A DNA stretch of 9,684 bases from Chloroflexota bacterium (lineage in GTDB: Bacteria > Chloroflexota > Limnocylindria > Limnocylindrales > Limnocylindraceae): NCBI GenBank assembly GCA_016463555.1, contig JAEMRB010000034.1, positions 1 to 9,684 of the forward strand. The letters are read 5' to 3'. The notes below the pieces were generated by a model. That model was not told the DNA's origin. It did not search any database and saw nothing but the letters and a program-made list of their open reading frames with translations. Below are positions 6,036 through 9,684 of this stretch, in pieces. Within the stretch, counting starts at the first letter, position 1. Each line of letters begins with the position of its first letter. The translations under genes were made by a program, and so were the position numbers.

Positions 6036-7500
6036 CGGTGATGACCTTCTTCGTGGTGTAGAACTCCACCCCATCGCGACCGGTCGCGTGCAGGTCGCCG
6101 AAGAAGCTCTTGCGGCGACCGCTGAACGGGAAGAAGGCCATTGGGGCGGCAACACCCACATTTACGCCGAGCATCCCCGAGGTTGCCTTGCGCTTGAACT
6201 CGCGCGCCGCAGAGCCGGAGGCGGTGTAGATGCTCGCGGCGTTGCCGTACTCGTTCGTCTCGGCCATCAGGCGGAGCGCCTCATCAAGGTCCTTGGCGTA
6301 GAGCACGGAGAGGACTGGCCCGAAGAGCTCCTCGCGTGCGAGCGGTGACGTTGGTGCGATCTCAAGCAGCGTTGGTCCAACGAAGTAGCCCTTTGCGGGG
6401 CCGGTGCCGCGTCCGTCACGCAGCATCTTGGCGCCAGCGGCGACCCCTTCGTCGACCAGTCGGTGAATGCGCTCGCGCGCCTCGCCGCGAATCACGGGGC
6501 CGAGCGAGATGCCAGCATCAAGGCCGAATCCCATCTTGATCGTGTCGGCGTGTTCAAGGAGTCGCGGCAGCATGCGCTCGCGCGCCTCACCAACAAGGGT
6601 GAGCACCGAGCCTGCAAGGCAGCGCTGCCCCGCATTGCCGAAGGCAGACTCCGCGATGTTCGGCACGCTCTGGTCAAGCACGGCGTCGGGCATGGCGATG
6701 ATGTGGTTCTTTGCGCCACCGAGCGCCTGAACGCGCTTACCACTCTTCGCCGCCGTCTCGTAGACGATGCGCGCCACGCGCTCTGAGCCGACGAAGCTGA
6801 TCGCATCAACACCTGGGCTCGTGATCAGGCTGGTGACCGTCTCAACGGCGCCATGCACCAAGCCGACAACGCCCGCCGGAATACCGGCCTCTTCGCAGAT
6901 CTCAATGATGCGCTGCGCCGAGATTGGGGTGCGCTCGGACGGCTTCAAGATGAAGGAGTTACCACAGGCGATCGCGAGTGGCAGCATCCACATGGGAACC
7001 ATGAATGGGAAGTTGAACGGCGTGATGCCGGCGACGACACCGACGGGGAAGCGCACCATCTCGGAGTCGATGCCGCGCGAGACCTGGTCGAGGTTCTGGC
7101 CCATAAGGAGCGTTGGGGCGCCACAGGCAAAGTCAACGACCTCAATGCCGCGGCGCACCTCGCCGGTGGCATCGCTCAGCACCTTCCCGTTCTCGGTAGT
7201 GACGAGCTTGGCGAGCGCCTCGCGGTTGTCGAGCATCGCCTCGCGCAGCTTGAAGAGGTAGCCGGCGCGCTCTGGTGGCGGCATCTCCCCCCACTCGAAG
7301 GCTGCGGCGCGGGCCGCGTCCACGGCAGCCTGCACGTCGGCGGCATTGGAGAGGGGCACGTAGGCGAGGGGGGCCTCGGTTGCCGGGTTTGGCACCACCA
7401 GCCGCTCGCTCGAAGAGGAGGCGACCCAGTGCCCGTTGATGAAGTTCTTTAGGGTGGCCGGGGCGCTCTGTGCGGCCAAGCTTTCAATAGTTGTTCCCAT
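6022..7500 (-). CDS. mmsA: Methylmalonate/malonate-semialdehyde dehydrogenase, CoA-acylating (MmsA/IolA type)
   Basis: This aldehyde dehydrogenase family enzyme oxidises methylmalonate semialdehyde or malonate semialdehyde with NAD+ and CoA, giving propionyl-CoA or acetyl-CoA plus CO2. The 492-residue product has the usual family length. It shows FINGHWV near the N-terminus, the NAD-binding ITPFNFPFMVPMWMLPLA (159-176) and KPSERTP, catalytic Cys294 in GNAGQRC, and EELFGPV (390-396). In LGGAKNH (260-266) the general-base Glu of ordinary aldehyde dehydrogenases is replaced by Asn265. This replacement is the mark of the CoA-dependent methylmalonate-semialdehyde group. The ATG (complement of 7498-7500) gives the normal N-terminus; its ribosome site is weak. 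The frame stays open far upstream across the antisense strand of the next gene, but that extension is not protein-like. It is divergent from an omega-aminotransferase gene whose product could supply the semialdehyde substrate (valine, beta-alanine, pyrimidine or inositol breakdown). Confidence 0.92.
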   Translation of the reverse strand: MGTTIESLAAQSAPATLKNFINGHWVASSSSERLVVPNPATEAPLAYVPLSNAADVQAAVDAARAAAFEWGEMPPPERAGYLFKLREAMLDNREALAKLVTTENGKVLSDATGEVRRGIEVVDFACGAPTLLMGQNLDQVSRGIDSEMVRFPVGVVAGITPFNFPFMVPMWMLPLAIACGNSFILKPSERTPISAQRIIEICEEAGIPAGVVGLVHGAVETVTSLITSPGVDAISFVGSERVARIVYETAAKSGKRVQALGGAKNHIIAMPDAVLDQSVPNIAESAFGNAGQRCLAGSVLTLVGEARERMLPRLLEHADTIKMGFGLDAGISLGPVIRGEARERIHRLVDEGVAAGAKMLRDGRGTGPAKGYFVGPTLLEIAPTSPLAREELFGPVLSVLYAKDLDEALRLMAETNEYGNAASIYTASGSAAREFKRKATSGMLGVNVGVAAPMAFFPFSGRRKSFFGDLHATGRDGVEFYTTKKVITARWF

Positions 7501-7501
7501 G

Positions 7502-7514
7502 GCGAGATTCTCGC
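7502..7514. repeat. 13-base palindrome beside the mmsA start codon
   Basis: GCGAGA-T-TCTCGC is a perfect inverted repeat with a one-base centre, 1 base upstream of the mmsA start codon and over its ribosome-site position. It could be an operator or a small mRNA hairpin that hides the start. Short repeats of this size also arise by chance in a 10-kb GC-rich window. Confidence 0.35.
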
Positions 7515-7617
7515 TGATCCGCGCCCTGAGCGCAGCCCACGGCGTGATTGTCTCGCGCCACGCACCACCAGAAGGGGGGTATCCTGAGCGGTAAGAGGGC
7601 GCGCCTGCGCCTAACCG

Positions 7618-7626
7618 GCGGGAGGG
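7618..7626 (+). promoter_or_regulatory. Ribosome binding site of the aminotransferase gene
   Basis: GCGGGAGGG ends 3 bases before the ATG at 7630 and supports this start over the in-frame ATG at 7654. Confidence 0.6.
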
Positions 7627-7629
7627 ACC

Positions 7630-8967
7630 ATGAGCGCAGCCAAGAGAACCCCAATGAGCGGGCCAGAGATGGTGGCCCTCTCGAAGCGTCACACCATTAC
7701 CGAATGGTCTGCGCAGGCTGCAGCGAACCCTATTCCAATTGCCCGCGCGAAGGGCTCCTGGTTCTGGACCCCCGAAGAGGAGAAGTTCCTCGACTTCAAC
7801 AGCCAGTTGATGTGCACCAACATCGGCCACGGCGATGAGCGTGTGCTGAAGGCCATCACAGATCAGGCGGCCACCCTGGCCTACGCGAACCCATTTATGG
7901 CAACGGAGCCACGCGCCCGACTCGGCGCGAAGCTCGCCGAGATCTGCCCTGGCGATATCGACGCCTTCTTCTTCACCAACGGCGGCGCCGAAGCGGTCGA
8001 GAACGCCTTTCGCATCGCGCGCCTCTACACAGGTCGGCACAAGATCGCCGCACGCTATCGCTCGTATCACGGCGGAACCTCTGGAGCGCTCAGCGCAACA
8101 GGCGACCCGCGTCGTTGGTTCGCGGAGCCCGGCATGCCTGGCATCTTCCGCATCCCAGACTTCCACGAATTCGGTGCTGCAGAGCCACGCCCCGCTGCTG
8201 ATGTACTTGCGGAGACCGAGAAGATCATTCGCTTCGAAGGACCACAGACCGTCGCCGCGATTATTGTCGAGCCGGTTGTGGGCACCAACGGCATCCTCAT
8301 TCCGCCCGATGGCTACATGCAGGGCCTGCGAGACATCTGCGACCGCCACGGCATTCTGCTGATTGCCGACGAGGTGATGGCCGGATTCGGCCGAACAGGG
8401 AAGTGGTTCGCCATTGACCACTCAGGCGTCGTGCCCGACATGATCACCATGGCGAAGGGTTTGACCAGCGCCTATGTGGCACTCGGTGCACTTGGCATGC
8501 GACGACCGATCGCCGATCACTTCGCCGAGAAGGTGTTCGGTGGTGGGCTGACCTACAACAGCCATCCGCTCGCCTGCGCGACCGCCCTCGCCACCATCGA
8601 GGTCTACGAGGAGGACGACCTGATCACCCGCGCCGCAACGATGGGGAAGACGCTTCGTGCGCATCACGAGCGGATGAAGGCGAAGCACCCCTGCGTTGGC
8701 CCAATCCGCAATATTGGACTCTTTGGGATCATCGAGCTGGTGCGCGATCCGAAGACGCAAGAGCCGATCGCAGCGTTCAATACGAGCGCCCCAGAGATGT
8801 TGGCGCTCGGAGCATTCTTCCGGAAGAACGGCCTCTATACGATCGTGCGATGGAATGGATTCTTCACGAATCCACCGCTCATCATCACGAACGAGGAGCT
8901 TGACTTTGCGTTTGATGTGATCGACCGCGGCCTGACAGAGGTTGACAAGGCCCTCGGGCTGGCATGA
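7630..8967 (+). CDS. Class III (omega-amino acid) aminotransferase, PLP-dependent
   Basis: The 445-residue product is a fold-type I, PLP-dependent class III aminotransferase. It moves an amino group from a terminal amine or beta-amino acid to pyruvate or 2-oxoglutarate. Visible features: phosphate-binding TNGGAEAVENA (116-126), RSYHGGTSGA (144-153) with the ring-stacking Tyr146-His147, IIVEPVVGTNG (211-221), the IADEVMAGFGRTG block with Asp247 (pyridine-nitrogen contact), and Schiff-base Lys276 in TMAKGLTSAY. TYNSHPLACA follows. It resembles proteins often labelled taurine--2-oxoglutarate or aspartate-family transaminases, but such labels are unreliable in this family. A divergent neighbour of MmsA type favours beta-alanine or 3-aminoisobutyrate as donor, since the product would then be the MmsA substrate. 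No sulfoacetaldehyde acetyltransferase is seen to support taurine. The downstream amidohydrolase overlaps its stop by ATGA, so the two form an operon. Confidence 0.9.
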   Translation: MSAAKRTPMSGPEMVALSKRHTITEWSAQAAANPIPIARAKGSWFWTPEEEKFLDFNSQLMCTNIGHGDERVLKAITDQAATLAYANPFMATEPRARLGAKLAEICPGDIDAFFFTNGGAEAVENAFRIARLYTGRHKIAARYRSYHGGTSGALSATGDPRRWFAEPGMPGIFRIPDFHEFGAAEPRPAADVLAETEKIIRFEGPQTVAAIIVEPVVGTNGILIPPDGYMQGLRDICDRHGILLIADEVMAGFGRTGKWFAIDHSGVVPDMITMAKGLTSAYVALGALGMRRPIADHFAEKVFGGGLTYNSHPLACATALATIEVYEEDDLITRAATMGKTLRAHHERMKAKHPCVGPIRNIGLFGIIELVRDPKTQEPIAAFNTSAPEMLALGAFFRKNGLYTIVRWNGFFTNPPLIITNEELDFAFDVIDRGLTEVDKALGLA

Positions 8968-9684
8968 GCGACGCTCGCGTCGGCGAGGGAGTGCCACCAC
9001 CGGTGATTACGGTGGTGCAGCGTGGCCAGATCACCGAGGTGGCACATCGCGGTGACGTGGCGGTGGTGGCCGATGGTGGTCGCCTCGCCGCAAGCGTCGG
9101 TGAGCCAGATCGACTGATCTCGTTGCGGAGCGCGGTGAAACCATTCACCACAGTGGCGGTGTTGGCCGCAGCAGACGAGGCCGGCCTCACGCTCGACGAC
9201 GAGATGATCGCCCTCGCCTCGGCGAGCCATGCGGGCGCGGACGAGCACACGGCTGTAGCGCAGCGCATGGTTGACATCTTCGGGCTGAACCCAGCACACC
9301 TGGTGCATGGTCGACCACAAAGCTCGCGTGGTGGCAGCGGTGATCTGCTGGCGCACATGTGCTCTGGGCAGCACCTCTCACTCTTGCTGCTGGCGAAGGC
9401 ACGTGGATTCGATCCGATTGGGTATGACGCCTTTGATCACCCCGTGCAGCGCGAACTGCGCACCGTGGTTGGTGAGCTGCTGAGCGTTGACCTACACGCA
9501 GCTCCGTGGGGGATTGATGGTTGTGCGATCCCCACCTCGGCGGTCCCACTTCGCGCGGCGGCTGAGGGGGCGCGGCGCTGGGCCACCCCGCACGACCCAC
9601 TCGTACCAGAGCGCTACCGCGCGCTGCTTGAGCGCGTTCGCGTCGCCGCCGTCAAGAACCCGCGCCTCATCTCTGGGGCAGGCT
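8964..9684 (+). CDS. Asparaginase-II family amidohydrolase (3' partial)
   Basis: The frame opens at ATG 8964, whose ATGA overlaps the aminotransferase stop, and stays open for 240 residues to the window edge. It matches the asparaginase-II family (Rhizobium etli AnsA/ReAV type, serine-lactamase-like fold), which hydrolyses asparagine to aspartate and ammonia. Blocks in order: VQRGQITEVAHRGDVAVV (18-35), SLRSAVKPF with the Ser56-Lys59 tandem, SASHAG with Ser88, CSGQH with Cys133, GFDPIGYDAFDHPVQRELR (148-166), and DGCAIPTSAVPLRA with Cys187. Spacing from Ser56 to Ser88 (32) and from Cys133 to Cys187 (54) equals that recalled for ReAV. The segment between Ser88 and Cys133 is about 10 residues shorter. 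The very conserved CSGKH reads CSGQH, so a zinc-ligand lysine is Gln136, and the usual HNN before it is AHM. Substrate may therefore differ from asparagine. About a quarter to a third of the protein lies beyond the window. Confidence 0.85.
   Translation, partial: MSDARVGEGVPPPVITVVQRGQITEVAHRGDVAVVADGGRLAASVGEPDRLISLRSAVKPFTTVAVLAAADEAGLTLDDEMIALASASHAGADEHTAVAQRMVDIFGLNPAHLVHGRPQSSRGGSGDLLAHMCSGQHLSLLLLAKARGFDPIGYDAFDHPVQRELRTVVGELLSVDLHAAPWGIDGCAIPTSAVPLRAAAEGARRWATPHDPLVPERYRALLERVRVAAVKNPRLISGAG

Larger units (their letters stand above)
7501..7629. promoter_or_regulatory. Divergent promoter region between mmsA and the aminotransferase
   Basis: These 129 bases separate two divergent starts and must hold promoters for both. 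Candidates are TATCCT (7580-7585) on the + strand, 44 bases before the ATG at 7630, and GACAAT on the - strand (complement of 7547-7552), 46 bases before the mmsA start. No convincing -35 elements were found. A palindrome (7502-7514) lies beside the mmsA start, and a copy of its half-site, TCTCGC, recurs at 7551-7556. Joint control by one regulator is plausible. Confidence 0.45.

Noticed and set aside
6682..6720. Asn265 in place of the general-base Glu of the aldehyde dehydrogenase, as a possible inactive enzyme
   Set aside because: This change is the normal signature of CoA-acylating methylmalonate-semialdehyde dehydrogenases.
7501..8421. An in-frame extension of about 307 codons upstream of mmsA on the - strand, fully antisense to the aminotransferase gene
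   Set aside because: MmsA proteins begin where the ATG at 7500 puts them. The extension has no recognisable domain, and the opposite strand encodes a well-conserved aminotransferase. Open antisense frames are common in GC-rich DNA.
1..9684. tRNA or rRNA genes, CRISPR arrays, insertion sequences, prophage or toxin-antitoxin genes
   Set aside because: None seen. The window is almost wholly coding with gaps of 129 bases or less, and no long direct or terminal repeats were noticed.

Overview
This is GC-rich, tightly packed bacterial chromosomal DNA with no mobile elements, RNA genes or CRISPR. The organism looks like a member of the Chloroflexota (Limnocylindria- or Thermomicrobia-like) or, less likely, an actinobacterium. 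The reasons are a Gram-positive/Chloroflexota-type SufB, a lactate-dehydrogenase-like malate dehydrogenase with strong resemblance to Chloroflexus Mdh, and a suf cluster that carries a Rieske protein. This placement rests on remembered family features, not on a search.

Left half, all on the + strand: sufB (5' end cut by the window edge), sufD (start overlaps the sufB stop by 4 bases), a small Rieske [2Fe-2S] protein 9 bases later, then a fused ferritin-like/VIT1 iron transporter (MbfA or Er-VIT1 type). The gene lgt, for prolipoprotein diacylglyceryl transferase, begins on the base after the transporter's stop. After a 40-base gap with a hairpin comes malate dehydrogenase (mdh). The theme of 1..4205 is Fe-S cluster assembly plus disposal or storage of the iron that feeds it. 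lgt and mdh look like housekeeping passengers. No sufC, sufS or sufU is visible; they may lie upstream of the window.

Right half: a CoA-acylating methylmalonate/malonate-semialdehyde dehydrogenase (mmsA type) lies on the - strand, convergent with mdh across two small tandem hairpins. A 129-base divergent promoter region separates it from a + strand class III omega-aminotransferase. The aminotransferase overlaps by ATGA with an asparaginase-II-family amidohydrolase that runs off the right edge. Aminotransferase plus MmsA fits catabolism of beta-alanine or 3-aminoisobutyrate: amine to semialdehyde to acetyl-/propionyl-CoA. The asparaginase-like protein would add amide hydrolysis, but it has a substitution in its most conserved motif.

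I did not find a clearly new system. The most useful leads are the Lys-to-Gln change in the CSGKH motif of the asparaginase-like protein, the coupling of SUF genes to a diiron-domain iron transporter, the unusual Rieske protein, and the small inverted repeats next to the mdh and mmsA starts.
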